Assembly (NCBI GenBank): GCA_900313925.1
Contig: OMTF01000017.1
Location: 48,630 to 112,629, forward strand
Source: an uncultured Eubacteriales bacterium
GTDB taxonomy: Bacteria; Bacillota; Clostridia; Oscillospirales; Oscillospiraceae
Length of the DNA stretch: 64,000 bases
Direction: 5' to 3'
Shown piece by piece: positions 41,374 through 50,318 of this stretch. Position numbers and translations under genes: made by a program. Within the stretch, counting starts at the first letter, position 1. Each line of letters begins with the position of its first letter. The notes under the pieces are model-generated. The model saw only the letters and a program-made list of their open reading frames with translations, did no database searches and was not told the DNA's origin.

Positions 41374-41452
41374 GAATTCTTTCCGTTTTTCCCGCTCTCG
41401 GCCGATGGCGGTGCTTTCTCCGTCGGCCCTGCGGAATTCTTTCGGTTTTCTC

Positions 41453-41502
41453 TTGACAAATACCTCATGGGGGTATATAGTTTGAATACCCCAGCAGGGT
41501 AT
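41453..41502 (+). promoter_or_regulatory. csoR-copA promoter with two CsoR operators
   Basis: TTGACA (41453-41458), 17-base spacer, TATAGT (41476-41481). ATACCTCATGGGGGTAT (41460-41476) fills the spacer, and ATACCCCAGCAGGGTAT (41486-41502) covers the transcription start. Both have the ATACC...GGTAT form of known CsoR sites. Confidence 0.8.
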
Positions 41503-41526
41503 ACCGCAAGAAAGGGGAGATTTCCC

Positions 41527-41886
41527 GTGTGTCCCGATGAGGAACGGATGCTTTCTCCGGAAGAAGTGGAGAAGCAGGCAGAGAAGGAAACGCAGTGCAG
41601 CTGCGGTCCGCGGATGAAGCACCGCAGCCAAGAGGAGGTGCGCTGCCTTATCAACCGGCTCAGCCGGATTGAAGGACAGGTCCGCGGTCTTAAGGCAATG
41701 ATAGAAAAGGACGCCTACTGCCCGGACATCCTGGTGCAGTCCGCCGCCGTATCTGCGGCAATCAACTCCTTCAACAAGGAGCTTCTGGCCTCCCATATCC
41801 GCAGCTGCGTTGCGGAGGATATTCGCGACGGCCGCGATGAATCTATTGATGAGCTGGTGCGTCTTCTGCAGAAGCTCATGAAGTAA
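41527..41886 (+). CDS. csoR: Copper-sensing repressor CsoR
   Basis: All-helical repressor that leaves DNA when Cu(I) binds. 119 residues from GTG 41527, which has GGGGAG upstream; an earlier start would lie inside the operator. The Cu(I) ligands Cys65, His90 and Cys94 are in place (AYCPDI, SHIRSC). The family stretch RLSRIEGQVRGLKAMIEKD is complete. An extra N-terminal region contains CSC. The same stretch occurs in FrmR-type and CstR sensors, but the His and spacing favour copper. It sits before the copper ATPase and behind two CsoR-type operators. Confidence 0.94.
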   Translation: MCPDEERMLSPEEVEKQAEKETQCSCGPRMKHRSQEEVRCLINRLSRIEGQVRGLKAMIEKDAYCPDILVQSAAVSAAINSFNKELLASHIRSCVAEDIRDGRDESIDELVRLLQKLMK

Positions 41887-41911
41887 TTTTCATTCGATTT
41901 GAGGCAGTATT

Positions 41912-44449
41912 ATGGAAAAATATCTTGTTACAGGCATGAGCTGCGCCGCCTGCAGCGCGCGTGTGGAAAAAGCCGTTTCCAAAGTGGACGGCGTAACGTC
42001 CTGCTCCGTGAGCCTTCTCACCAACTCTATGGGCGTAGAGGGAACCGCGGACCCGGCAGCCGTGATTCAGGCCGTCGAAGAGGCCGGATACGGTGCCTCT
42101 CTGCAGGACGGTTCCTCCGCGGCTGCAGCCGGCAGAAAAACTTCCTCGCAGGTTCTTGCGCAGGAAGAGGAAATGCTGAAAGACCGGGAAACACCGCGGC
42201 TGCGCCGCCGGCTCATCTGGTCCGTTGCCGTTCTGCTGGTCCTGATGTATCTCTCCATGGGCTACACCATGGCATCTTTTCCCGTACCCGCTTTCCTGGA
42301 GGGAAATCCGACCGCGGTCGCCGTAACCGAAATGCTGCTTGCCATTATCATCATGATTATCAACGGCAAGTTTTTTACCTCCGGCTACCGCACCCTTTTT
42401 CAGGGCGCACCAAATATGGATACGCTAGTGGCGCTGGGCTCCACCGCGTCCTTTGGCTACAGCCTGGCAGAACTCTATATCATGCTCAGCGCCTTGAATG
42501 CGGGCAACCAGGATGTCGTCCTGTCCTACAGCATGAATCTTTACTTTGAAGCTGCCGCCATGATCCCGACGCTGATTACGGTCGGGAAGCTGCTGGAGGC
42601 AAAGTCCAAAGGAAAAACAACGGACGCCCTGAAAAGCTTGATGAAGCTTGCCCCGAAAACGGCGACGCTCGTCCGGGACGGGAAGGAAGTAGAAGTTCCC
42701 ATTGATGAAGTCCGGATCGATGATATTTTCGTCGTCCATCCCGGCGAAAGTATTCCCGTAGACGGGGTAATCCTGGAGGGTACCGCCGCCGTCAACGAGG
42801 CTGCGCTTACCGGAGAAAGTCTTCCGGTCGACAAAGCCGTCGGGGATGAGGTCTCCGCCGCAACGATCGATGCCAGCGGCTACATCCGCTGCCGGGCCGT
42901 CCGTGTCGGAGAGGACACGACGCTCTCCCAGATTATTCAGATGGTTTCGGACGCCGCCGCGACCAAAGCCCCGCTTGCCCGTATCGCGGATCGAGTCTCC
43001 GGCATTTTTGTTCCCACCGTCATCGGCCTGGCTGTGCTCACTTTCATCGGCTGGATGATTGCCGGAAAGGATGTCGGTTTCTCCATCGCGCGCGCCATTT
43101 CGGTTCTGGTCATCAGCTGCCCCTGCGCGCTGGGCCTCGCCACGCCGGTTGCCATCATGGTAGGCAACGGCGTCGGGGCAAAAAACGGAATCCTGTATAA
43201 AACCGCCGAGTCCCTGGAAGAAACCGGCCGGGTGGAAATTGTAGCCCTGGATAAAACGGGCACGCTGACAAATGGCACGCCGAAAGTAACGGATATTTCT
43301 CCGGCGGCCGGCGTCGAGGAGGAAGAGCTTCTGCGCTGCGCCGTCGCCCTGGAATCCAAGTCGGATCATCCCCTCGCTCGTGCCGTAACGGAGTTTGGAA
43401 AAGAAAGGCAGATGGAGATTCCGGAAACGGAGGCGTTCGAAGAGCTGCCGGGCCGTGGCCTGCAGGCGCGGCTTTCAGGAGATCACGATGCGGTATTCGC
43501 CGGCAATATCAAGCACATTCGATCGCTGGTGCCTGTGCCGGATGTCATGCTTGCCGAAGCCCGCCGCTTCGCTTCCGAAGGCAAAACACCCCTCGCCTTT
43601 GCCCGGAATGCGCAGTTTCTGGGGCTTATCGCCGTAGCTGATACGCTGAAGGACGACAGTCCGGAAGCCGTCCGCCAGCTTCAGAATATGGGAATTCGCG
43701 TTGTGATGCTGACCGGAGACAATGAAGTGACCGCAAAAGCCGTCGGCCGGAGCGCCGGCGTGGATGAAGTGATTGCCGGCGTGCTGCCGGACGGAAAGCA
43801 GGAGCAGATCCGGCAGCTGAGCGCACAGGGAAAGACGGCAATGGTGGGCGACGGCATCAATGATGCCCCGGCTTTGACCCAGGCCGATGTCGGGATCGCC
43901 ATCGGGGCGGGAACTGATGTCGCGGTCGATGCTGCCGATGTCGTTCTCATGAAGAGTCGTCTGCTGGACGTAGCTGCGGCGATACGGCTCAGCCGGGCAA
44001 CCATCCGCAATATCCATGAGAATCTCGGCTGGGCCTTCATCTACAATATTATCTGCATCCCCCTGGCAATGGGTCTTTATGGAATCATGATGAAGCCCGT
44101 TTACGGAGCCGCCGCGATGGCGCTTTCCAGCTTCTGCGTCTGCATGAATGCGCTCCGGCTGAATACCGTCAAAGTCTACGACGATCGGCATGATCGAAAA
44201 ATTAAACCCAGAAGAATCAAATCCAAGGAGGAAAAAACCATGGAAAAGACAATCAATATCAAGGGAATGATGTGCAATCACTGTGAAATGACCGTGCAAA
44301 AGGCCTTGGAAGCCCTGCCGCAGGTCGACAGTGCCGTCGTAAGCCATGAAAAGGGATCCGCCGTCGTTACGCTGAATGCTCCGGTAGACGACGCTGCTTT
44401 GAAAAAAGCTGTCGAAGAGAAAGATTACGAAGTCGTTTCCATCCAATGA
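41912..44449 (+). CDS. copA: Copper-exporting P1B-type ATPase CopA with C-terminal CopZ-like domain
   Basis: Exports Cu(I) across the cell membrane. 845 residues. N-terminal metal-binding domain with MSCAACSARVEKA (CxxC, residues 9-21). Eight predicted helices include the transport motif SCPCALGLATPV. The phosphorylation site is DKTGTLTNGTPKV, and the hinge GDGINDAPAL lies near residue 650. After the last helix comes a basic linker and a second heavy-metal domain with GMMCNHCEMTVQKA near residue 785. That domain is preceded within the gene by its own ribosome site and ATG (see the nested entry), so the cell may make both the fusion and free chaperone. It follows csoR by 25 bases. Confidence 0.96.
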   Translation: MEKYLVTGMSCAACSARVEKAVSKVDGVTSCSVSLLTNSMGVEGTADPAAVIQAVEEAGYGASLQDGSSAAAAGRKTSSQVLAQEEEMLKDRETPRLRRRLIWSVAVLLVLMYLSMGYTMASFPVPAFLEGNPTAVAVTEMLLAIIIMIINGKFFTSGYRTLFQGAPNMDTLVALGSTASFGYSLAELYIMLSALNAGNQDVVLSYSMNLYFEAAAMIPTLITVGKLLEAKSKGKTTDALKSLMKLAPKTATLVRDGKEVEVPIDEVRIDDIFVVHPGESIPVDGVILEGTAAVNEAALTGESLPVDKAVGDEVSAATIDASGYIRCRAVRVGEDTTLSQIIQMVSDAAATKAPLARIADRVSGIFVPTVIGLAVLTFIGWMIAGKDVGFSIARAISVLVISCPCALGLATPVAIMVGNGVGAKNGILYKTAESLEETGRVEIVALDKTGTLTNGTPKVTDISPAAGVEEEELLRCAVALESKSDHPLARAVTEFGKERQMEIPETEAFEELPGRGLQARLSGDHDAVFAGNIKHIRSLVPVPDVMLAEARRFASEGKTPLAFARNAQFLGLIAVADTLKDDSPEAVRQLQNMGIRVVMLTGDNEVTAKAVGRSAGVDEVIAGVLPDGKQEQIRQLSAQGKTAMVGDGINDAPALTQADVGIAIGAGTDVAVDAADVVLMKSRLLDVAAAIRLSRATIRNIHENLGWAFIYNIICIPLAMGLYGIMMKPVYGAAAMALSSFCVCMNALRLNTVKVYDDRHDRKIKPRRIKSKEEKTMEKTINIKGMMCNHCEMTVQKALEALPQVDSAVVSHEKGSAVVTLNAPVDDAALKKAVEEKDYEVVSIQ
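44240..44449 (+). CDS. copZ: Nested CopZ-like copper chaperone (internal start in copA)
   Basis: In frame with copA, an AAGGAGG (44225-44231) stands eight bases before an ATG at 44240. Translation from it gives a complete 69-residue heavy-metal-associated domain, MEKTINIKGMMCNHCEMT onward, the usual length of a free CopZ. The upstream linker codons (KPRRIKSKEEK) look like a former intergenic stretch. Either two genes fused by loss of a stop codon, or the organism uses one reading frame for two products. Separate synthesis is an inference from the ribosome site. Confidence 0.6.
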   Translation: MEKTINIKGMMCNHCEMTVQKALEALPQVDSAVVSHEKGSAVVTLNAPVDDAALKKAVEEKDYEVVSIQ

Positions 44450-44548
44450 TGCAACCGGCCCTTTCTCCCTCTGCGATCCGGCTTTCCGCGGCAATCGATC
44501 CTTCCCGAAGAAGCGCTTCCGCAAAGGCTGCGCAGCGGGACGCAGAAA

Positions 44549-44579
44549 CCGCCCTGGGCGAACGTCCGGGGCGGTTTTT
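44549..44579 (+). terminator. Terminator of the cop operon
   Basis: CCGCCCTGGG-type arm (from 44549) pairs with TCCGGGGCGG (44565-44574), followed by TTTTT. Confidence 0.8.
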
Positions 44580-44731
44580 CCCGCAAAATCCGGATTGTCG
44601 GTAAATTTCGCCTGCGTTTTCTTCCCTATTTTTGGAATTGTTGCCTATCCTCAAATACACATGCCGAGCGTATAATAGTTTCCATGAAATCCGATCGATA
44701 CTCTCGGACTTTCGGTCGAAGAGGAGCATTT

Positions 44732-47089
44732 ATGGAAAAAAGTACACTAACGCTGCGGGATTTAAAGCCCGGGCAGTCCGGAACTGTGACCACGGTGGGT
44801 GGAAAAGGCTCCCTCCGGCACCATCTTCTGGATATGGGCATTATTCCTGGCACGGTTATAAAAGTCGTGAAGTTCGCCCCGATGGGAGACCCCATGCAGA
44901 TTACGCTGCACGGCTACGAGCTCACCCTGCGCCTCTCGGAGGCTGCCGAAATCGGGCTGCGCCTTTCCGATGGCGGCAATCCTTCTCCGAAGCCTCTGCG
45001 CAAGGTCACTCCGATTGAGCATCCGGGTCTCGGAGAAGGCGGCAAATATCATGACCCCAGCGTTGCAACCCCTTTGCCCAAAGAGGAGCTATTGACGTTT
45101 GCCCTCGCTGGAAATCAGAACAGCGGGAAGACGACTCTTTTCAACCAGCTTACCGGCTCCAACGCGCATGTGGGCAATTTTCCCGGCGTTACGGTCGCTC
45201 GAAAAGACGGCGCCATTCGGAATCACCCGAATACACTGATTACGGATCTGCCCGGCATCTACTCCATGTCCCCGTATAGCAGCGAGGAAATTGTGACCCG
45301 GCAGTTCATCTTGCAGGAAAAGCCGAAGTGCATTATTAATATCGTTGACGCAACCAATATCGAGCGGAATCTGTATCTCACCATGCAGTTGATGGAGCTG
45401 GACGTTCCGATGGTTCTGGCTTTGAATATGATGGATGAGGTCCGCAATAACGGCGGCACCATCCGGGTAAACGAACTGGAGCAGTCGCTCGGCATCCCCG
45501 TAGTCCCGATTGCGGCTGCAAAAAACGAAGGCGTGGAAGAGCTGATTGAACACGCTCTGCATGTCGCTCATTATCAGGAAAAACCCAAGCGACTCGATTT
45601 CTGTGATGAAGAAGACTACGGAGGCGCGGTACACCGCTGCCTGCATGCCATCATGCACTTGATCGAAGACCACGCGCAGACGGCAGAAATCCCCGTTCGG
45701 TTCGCTGCCAGCAAAATCGTTGAGGGGGACAGTCTGGTGCTGGACGCCCTCCATCTGGACGTAAATGAAAAAGAAATGATCGAGCATATCATCGTGCAGA
45801 TGGAAGAAGAGCGGGGGCTGGACCGTATGGCCGCCATGGCGGATATGCGTTTTTCCTTCATTGAACGCATGTGCTCCGGTACGGTTGTTCATCCGGGGGA
45901 GAGCCGCGAGCATGCGCGAAGCCGGAAAGCGGATGTCATTCTTACGGGAAAATACACTGCCATTCCTTTTTTCATCGTGGTCATGGGGCTCGTTTTCTGG
46001 CTGACCTTTGACGTCATCGGCGCCTGGCTGCAGAATCTGCTGAGCGCCGGCATCGACGCACTCGGCAATCTCACGGATAATGCCTTGGCGGCCGCGAACG
46101 TCAACGATGTCCTTCGCTCCCTGATTCGTGATGGAATCTTCGGAGGCGTAGGCAGCGTGCTGAGCTTTCTGCCTGTAATTGTCGTTCTTTTTTTCTTCCT
46201 TTCTATCCTGGAAGATTCCGGATATATGGCGCGGATTGCGTTCGTCATGGACAGCGCCCTGCGAAAACTAGGCCTTTCCGGACGGAGCATCGTTCCGATG
46301 CTCATCGGCTTCGGCTGCACAGTTCCGGCCGTCATGGCAAGCCGTACTCTCCCTTCCGAGCGCGACCGGAAGATGACCATTCTCCTGACTCCCTATATGA
46401 GCTGTTCCGCCAAGCTTCCCATCTACGGATTCTTTTCCATGATGTTTTTCCCTGCGCACCGCGGCTTGGTCATGGTCAGCATGTATGTCATCGGGATTGT
46501 CGTAGGCATCCTCATCGCCCTGCTGATGCGCGAAACGCTTTTTAAAGGCGAAGCCGTGCCGTTTGTAATGGAACTTCCGAATTATCGGTTCCCCAATGCG
46601 AAAAACGTGGGACGGCTTCTCTGGGACAAATCGAAAGATTTTCTGCAGCGCGCCTTCACCATCATTTTTGTCGCTACGCTTGTCATCTGGCTGCTCAGTA
46701 CATTTGACACACATATGAATGTAACGGCAGACTCCCGGACCAGCATTCTGGCCGTGGTCGCCGGCTTTATTGCTCCGATCTTCCGGCCGATGGGTTTTGG
46801 AGACTGGAGAATTTCTACCGCGCTGATTTCCGGGTTCATGGCAAAGGAAAGCGTTGTCGCAACCCTCTCCATGCTTTTCCCGGACGTGTCCGCACTGCAG
46901 GCGCTTCTGACAGCCGGTTCGGCGATGGCGCTTCTGGTCTTCTGTCTTCTGTATACGCCGTGCGTCGCAGCAATCAGTTCCATCCGACGGGAACTGGGTT
47001 CGCGCTGGGCCTTCGCCGTTGTCATTATGCAATGCGTTATCGCCTGGATCTGTTCCTACCTAACCTACCTGATTGCTCTTATCGTCTAG
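44732..47089 (+). CDS. feoB: Ferrous iron transporter, FeoA-FeoB fusion
   Basis: Takes up Fe(II) under anaerobic conditions. 785 residues from ATG 44732 (GAGGAG upstream). Residues 1-80 are a FeoA SH3-like domain (LRHHLLDMGIIPGTV, then APMGDPMQITLHGYELTLR). The G-protein domain begins near 120: GNQNSGKTTLFNQ (G1), DLPGIYSM (G3), NMMDE (G4). The membrane part carries two Gate motifs, including GFGCTVPAVMASRT, SCSAKLPIYGFF and later GFMAKESVVATL. FeoA is fused to FeoB here rather than encoded separately. A -10-like TATAATAG lies about 60 bases upstream. No Fur box was recognised. Confidence 0.96.
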   Translation: MEKSTLTLRDLKPGQSGTVTTVGGKGSLRHHLLDMGIIPGTVIKVVKFAPMGDPMQITLHGYELTLRLSEAAEIGLRLSDGGNPSPKPLRKVTPIEHPGLGEGGKYHDPSVATPLPKEELLTFALAGNQNSGKTTLFNQLTGSNAHVGNFPGVTVARKDGAIRNHPNTLITDLPGIYSMSPYSSEEIVTRQFILQEKPKCIINIVDATNIERNLYLTMQLMELDVPMVLALNMMDEVRNNGGTIRVNELEQSLGIPVVPIAAAKNEGVEELIEHALHVAHYQEKPKRLDFCDEEDYGGAVHRCLHAIMHLIEDHAQTAEIPVRFAASKIVEGDSLVLDALHLDVNEKEMIEHIIVQMEEERGLDRMAAMADMRFSFIERMCSGTVVHPGESREHARSRKADVILTGKYTAIPFFIVVMGLVFWLTFDVIGAWLQNLLSAGIDALGNLTDNALAAANVNDVLRSLIRDGIFGGVGSVLSFLPVIVVLFFFLSILEDSGYMARIAFVMDSALRKLGLSGRSIVPMLIGFGCTVPAVMASRTLPSERDRKMTILLTPYMSCSAKLPIYGFFSMMFFPAHRGLVMVSMYVIGIVVGILIALLMRETLFKGEAVPFVMELPNYRFPNAKNVGRLLWDKSKDFLQRAFTIIFVATLVIWLLSTFDTHMNVTADSRTSILAVVAGFIAPIFRPMGFGDWRISTALISGFMAKESVVATLSMLFPDVSALQALLTAGSAMALLVFCLLYTPCVAAISSIRRELGSRWAFAVVIMQCVIAWICSYLTYLIALIV

Positions 47090-47100
47090 CTCTGCTCGCA

Positions 47101-47141
47101 AAACGTCCCGCCGCGCTCCCTTGCGCCGCGGGACGTTTTTT
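47101..47141. terminator. Bidirectional terminator between feoB and bioY
   Basis: AAACGTCCCG and CGGGACGTTT arms with a GC-rich inner stem, T-run on the plus strand and an A-run before it that gives a T-run on the minus strand. Confidence 0.85.
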
Positions 47142-47177
47142 ATCTATTTTTCTGCTTTTTCCGTTTTCCCGAGCTCC

Positions 47178-47729
47178 CTACCGTATCGATGCGTATAATT
47201 TCGTCTTTTCCAGCCTTTCCCGGAGGGTTCGGCCTAAGAAGAAGGAAACGGCGATTTTCGCAAGATCAAAACCAATAAACGGCAGCACTCCTACGGCAAG
47301 GGCTGCCGAAAATGAGTATCCGGAAACAAATGCCAGCCAGGCCGTTCCAAAGGCGTAGCACAGCAAAAGACCCAGCAGCATGCCTGCCACTTGCATCGGC
47401 CATCGATTCCCGTACCGATCAATGAACAGTCCGGCTATATAGGCCATCGGGACAAAACTGATTATATAGCCCCCTGTCGGCCCGAACAGCTTCCCCGGGC
47501 CGCCGGAAAAGCCGGAAAACACGGGAATTCCAGCCAGTCCAATCAGAATATAAAGGAATACCGCGAGAGTTCCCTTGTTCTTTCCCAGCAGAAAGACAGC
47601 CAGATAAACCGCCAGCGGGGTCAGGGAAATAGGAACCGCCCCAATCGGGACGGACAGTGGACCGAGCACGCAGAGTACGGCTGCCATGACGGCTGTCGCA
47701 GACATCTGCGGCACTGTTATTTTCTTCAT
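47178..47729 (-). CDS. bioY: Biotin transporter BioY (ECF S component)
   Basis: Membrane substrate-binding component that imports biotin with the shared ECF energy module. 183 residues with about six hydrophobic helices. Family stretches: AVLCVLGPLSVPIGAVPISLT near the N-terminus, GLAGIPVFSGFSGGPGKLFGPTGGYI in the centre, then PFIGFDLAKI near the end. No biotin synthesis genes are in the window, so the organism is probably fed by uptake. The energy-coupling genes lie elsewhere. A single-gene unit; no BirA site was recognised in its upstream region. Confidence 0.94.
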   Translation of the reverse strand: MKKITVPQMSATAVMAAVLCVLGPLSVPIGAVPISLTPLAVYLAVFLLGKNKGTLAVFLYILIGLAGIPVFSGFSGGPGKLFGPTGGYIISFVPMAYIAGLFIDRYGNRWPMQVAGMLLGLLLCYAFGTAWLAFVSGYSFSAALAVGVLPFIGFDLAKIAVSFFLGRTLRERLEKTKLYASIR

Positions 47730-48005
47730 GCCTTTTTCCGTGCGCCGCAGGTTCTTCCGCGGCAGGCGGATTTCTCCTTTCCAGATTTCTTTGCTGTGTA
47801 CGGCGCGGAATGCGCCGCTATGAAAGAAAGTATAGCAGTCTCCGAAAGATTGTCAAGCCGATTTCAAATTCTGCTGTACAATCTGTATAAGGGGACAAAT
47901 TTGGTGTCATTAAAATATTTTTACTGTTCAAATGCCTGCATTAAGGCTATAATTAGCTTACACAGATATTGTTACAATTCTTTAACTTGCAGGAAAGGAG
48001 AGATT

Positions 48006-48566
48006 ATGAGGGATACGACGAAATCCAATATCGCGCAGGCGCTGATTTTTCTGCTGCAGAAGCGATCTCTGAAGGAGATTACGATTCAGGACATTGTCGA
48101 CAAAGCTGGTTACAGCCGAAAAACTTTCTACTATTACTTTACGAATATTTCCGATCTTGTGGAATGGGCACTGCAGCAGCGGATAGAACAATTTCTTTCC
48201 TCGAAGGACGATAACGTAGATTTTATTACCGGCATGAAGGAAATTCTTTCGTTCATGTCGCAGAATAAGACCCTGATTATCAACATGAATGCAGCCCGAA
48301 ACAAGGACCTGGCAAAATATGTGCAGAGAACATTGGGCGCCTATCTCGGCGAAGCTATCAACCGTGCCTACAGCGGGAAGCAAATTGACTATGCAACGGT
48401 TCGCTCTATCGTAAAGCTTTATATCTATGGGCTGTACGGATTCCTGGAGGAGTGGATTCTCGAAGGTCTCCCGGACAGCGAGCTTTCTTCCATGTATGAG
48501 ACCATCTCCGCTTGCCGGGATCTGGTTGCTTCGCATGTGAATTTTCTTCCCGATAACCGTCTGTAA
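48006..48566 (+). CDS. TetR-family transcriptional regulator
   Basis: 186 residues from ATG 48006, with AAAGGAG upstream. The N-terminal helix-turn-helix is clear (IAQALIFLLQKRSLKEITIQ, then KAGYSRKTFYYYFTNISDL). The C-terminal ligand domain (about 60-180) ends in a DSELSSMYETISA stretch and resembles the TetR_C_33-like set often found in Firmicutes. The ligand and targets are unknown. A TATAAT lies about 50 bases upstream (47949-47954). It is divergent from bioY and convergent with the aminotransferase, neither an obvious target. Confidence 0.88.
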   Translation: MRDTTKSNIAQALIFLLQKRSLKEITIQDIVDKAGYSRKTFYYYFTNISDLVEWALQQRIEQFLSSKDDNVDFITGMKEILSFMSQNKTLIINMNAARNKDLAKYVQRTLGAYLGEAINRAYSGKQIDYATVRSIVKLYIYGLYGFLEEWILEGLPDSELSSMYETISACRDLVASHVNFLPDNRL

Positions 48567-48658
48567 TCCTTCGGCCGCGCAGAATATCGGAAAGGGAGCT
48601 TTGTGTCGGAAGTGCGCAGGCAGAGCCCTGCCCGTATTCTCTCGGCTTTTTCCAAAAA

Positions 48659-48694
48659 ATCGGGCAGGTCGGGGTTTTTCCCTTCCTGCCCGAT
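48659..48694 (-). terminator. Terminator after the first aminotransferase
   Basis: Ten-bp perfect stem ATCGGGCAGG/CCTGCCCGAT with a 16-base loop. The minus strand continues TTTTTTGG, so it fits the gene at 48804-50006; it may also stop the TetR transcript. Confidence 0.7.
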
Positions 48695-48803
48695 TGCAAA
48701 TTCTGTTTTTTCGGCACCTGAATCCGCTTTTTCCTTCTGCGGCTCCGGTGCCCCCTTCTCCTTGAGCGCTCTTTTGAGCGGGCGGGAGATGGTTCGAACC
48801 GGC

Positions 48804-50006
48804 TTATTTTCCGGACATGCATTGCCGGATTGCGTCTCCGAGAATCCGGATTCCTTTGTCAATGTTTTCGTCTGTGCTGTTGGAATAGTTAATACGCATC
48901 ATACGGACATTCCGCTGCGATTCATAGAACGGATCGCCGGGGCACACCGCAACGCCTTTTGCCAGAGCGGCATAGTACACATCCAGAGCCTTCACGCCTT
49001 CCGGCATCGTCGCCCACAGGAACATTCCTCCCTGCGGTTTTGTAAAAGTCACGCCCTCCGGGAAATACTTTGCCATACATTCCCGCATAAGACTGGATTT
49101 CTGTGCATACAGCTGAATGGTGGAAACCAGATGCTCGTCAATGTCGTTGTCTGTCAGGTACTGCGCCAGGATCATCTGGCAGAAAATATTTGTATGAAGA
49201 TCTTCCGTGACCTTGTAATTCAGAAGGGCATTGCGAAGCTCTTCATTGCGCACGCAGATCCAGCCGACGCGCATGCCCGGGGAAACAATTTTCGAGAACG
49301 TGCCCAGCATGCAGCACTGTTCCCCCAGATAGGTGCTGAAGGATTTTTCCGGCGTTCCGGAGTAGCGCAGCTCTGTATAGGGGTTGTCCTCAAGAAGAAC
49401 CAGTCCTTCATGTTTTTTGAGTATTTCCGCCACCTTTTCCCGGACTTCTCTGGAATAGGTAAGTCCGGTTGGATTCTGGAAATTCGGAATCACATACATG
49501 AGCTTTGCCGGATGCGCCGCAAGCGTTTTTTCCAGCTGCTCGCAGTTTATTCCGTCCTCGCGCAGCTCAATCGGATACACGGTCGGATCATACAGGTGAA
49601 AAGACTGCAGTGCGGCAAGATACGTCGGATCCTCCACAACAACGCCGTCGCCCGGATCAATCAGCACGGAAGTCATCATATCCAGCGCCTGCTGGGAACC
49701 GTTCGTGATAATGATTTCCTCTGGTTTTACATCGGTAATGCCAAGCGTTTTGGCATATCTCCGGGCAATCCACTCCCGCAGGGGCTCGTAGCCCGCCGCG
49801 GTGGAATACTGCAGTGCCTGCACGCCATGGTTTTCCAGAACTTTCTTCACAGCTGTCTCCATTTCCTTTACAGGAAATGACACAGGGTTCGGCAGTCCGC
49901 CCGCAAAGGATATTATGTCCGGAGAAGCTCCGGCGGCAAGAATGGACCGTGTGAAATCTCCCTGGAAATCCGGTTTGCTGCTTCGTTTCGACAATTGTAC
50001 CCGCAT
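48804..50006 (-). CDS. PLP-dependent aminotransferase (class I/II, 2-aminoadipate/MocR-like fold)
   Basis: 400 residues from ATG 50006 (AAAGGAGG upstream). Fold type I features: FAGGLPNPVSFPVKEM near the N-terminus, YSTAAGYEPLREWIA, TNGSQQALDM, VIPNFQNPTGLTY, EDNPYTELRYSG and the PLP lysine in GTFSKIVSPGMRVGW. The class includes 2-aminoadipate, aromatic and branched-chain aminotransferases, so the substrate is open. A paralogue with the same motifs is encoded at 57742-58926. No helix-turn-helix domain is present, so it is an enzyme and not a MocR regulator. A single-gene unit with its own promoter and terminator. Confidence 0.92.
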   Translation of the reverse strand: MRVQLSKRSSKPDFQGDFTRSILAAGASPDIISFAGGLPNPVSFPVKEMETAVKKVLENHGVQALQYSTAAGYEPLREWIARRYAKTLGITDVKPEEIIITNGSQQALDMMTSVLIDPGDGVVVEDPTYLAALQSFHLYDPTVYPIELREDGINCEQLEKTLAAHPAKLMYVIPNFQNPTGLTYSREVREKVAEILKKHEGLVLLEDNPYTELRYSGTPEKSFSTYLGEQCCMLGTFSKIVSPGMRVGWICVRNEELRNALLNYKVTEDLHTNIFCQMILAQYLTDNDIDEHLVSTIQLYAQKSSLMRECMAKYFPEGVTFTKPQGGMFLWATMPEGVKALDVYYAALAKGVAVCPGDPFYESQRNVRMMRINYSNSTDENIDKGIRILGDAIRQCMSGK

Positions 50007-50318
50007 AACATTTCCTCCTTTGCGGTGAATTTCTGCCCGTATTATTAGGGTTGATTGAAATTCTAACACCTGGTCTATTGCTCTTCAACACGCTAAATCG
50101 ACAAAATTCCAGCTTGCAGCGATTCCTTTTTTCGTTCTTTTTCGCTAAAATCCCGCCCCCAAAAGGGTCCGCCGCATGCCTGTCGGGTGCTTTTTCTCTT
50201 TGCGGCCTCCCCCGCAAGCTGCACTTATTTTCCCGGAAAAAGTATACATGCCTGCGAAAATAAGTTAAAATAGGTCAATTGGAAGCAAATCAAGTATTAT
50301 CTGGACTGGAGAATCGAT
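50007..50318. other. Divergent intergenic region
   Basis: 312 bases. It holds the minus-strand aminotransferase promoter (50060-50088) and, for the plus-strand hydrolase gene, a weak TATACA-17-TAAAAT pair near 50240-50270. Nothing else was recognised. Confidence 0.5.
50060..50088 (-). promoter_or_regulatory. Promoter of the first aminotransferase
   Basis: On the minus strand TTGAAG (50083-50088), 17-base spacer, TAGAAT (50060-50065). Confidence 0.5.

Noticed and set aside
48603..49880. 425-codon open frame antisense to the first aminotransferase
   Set aside because: The aminotransferase has all its motifs; the antisense product has no recognisable domain and runs through the terminator hairpin.
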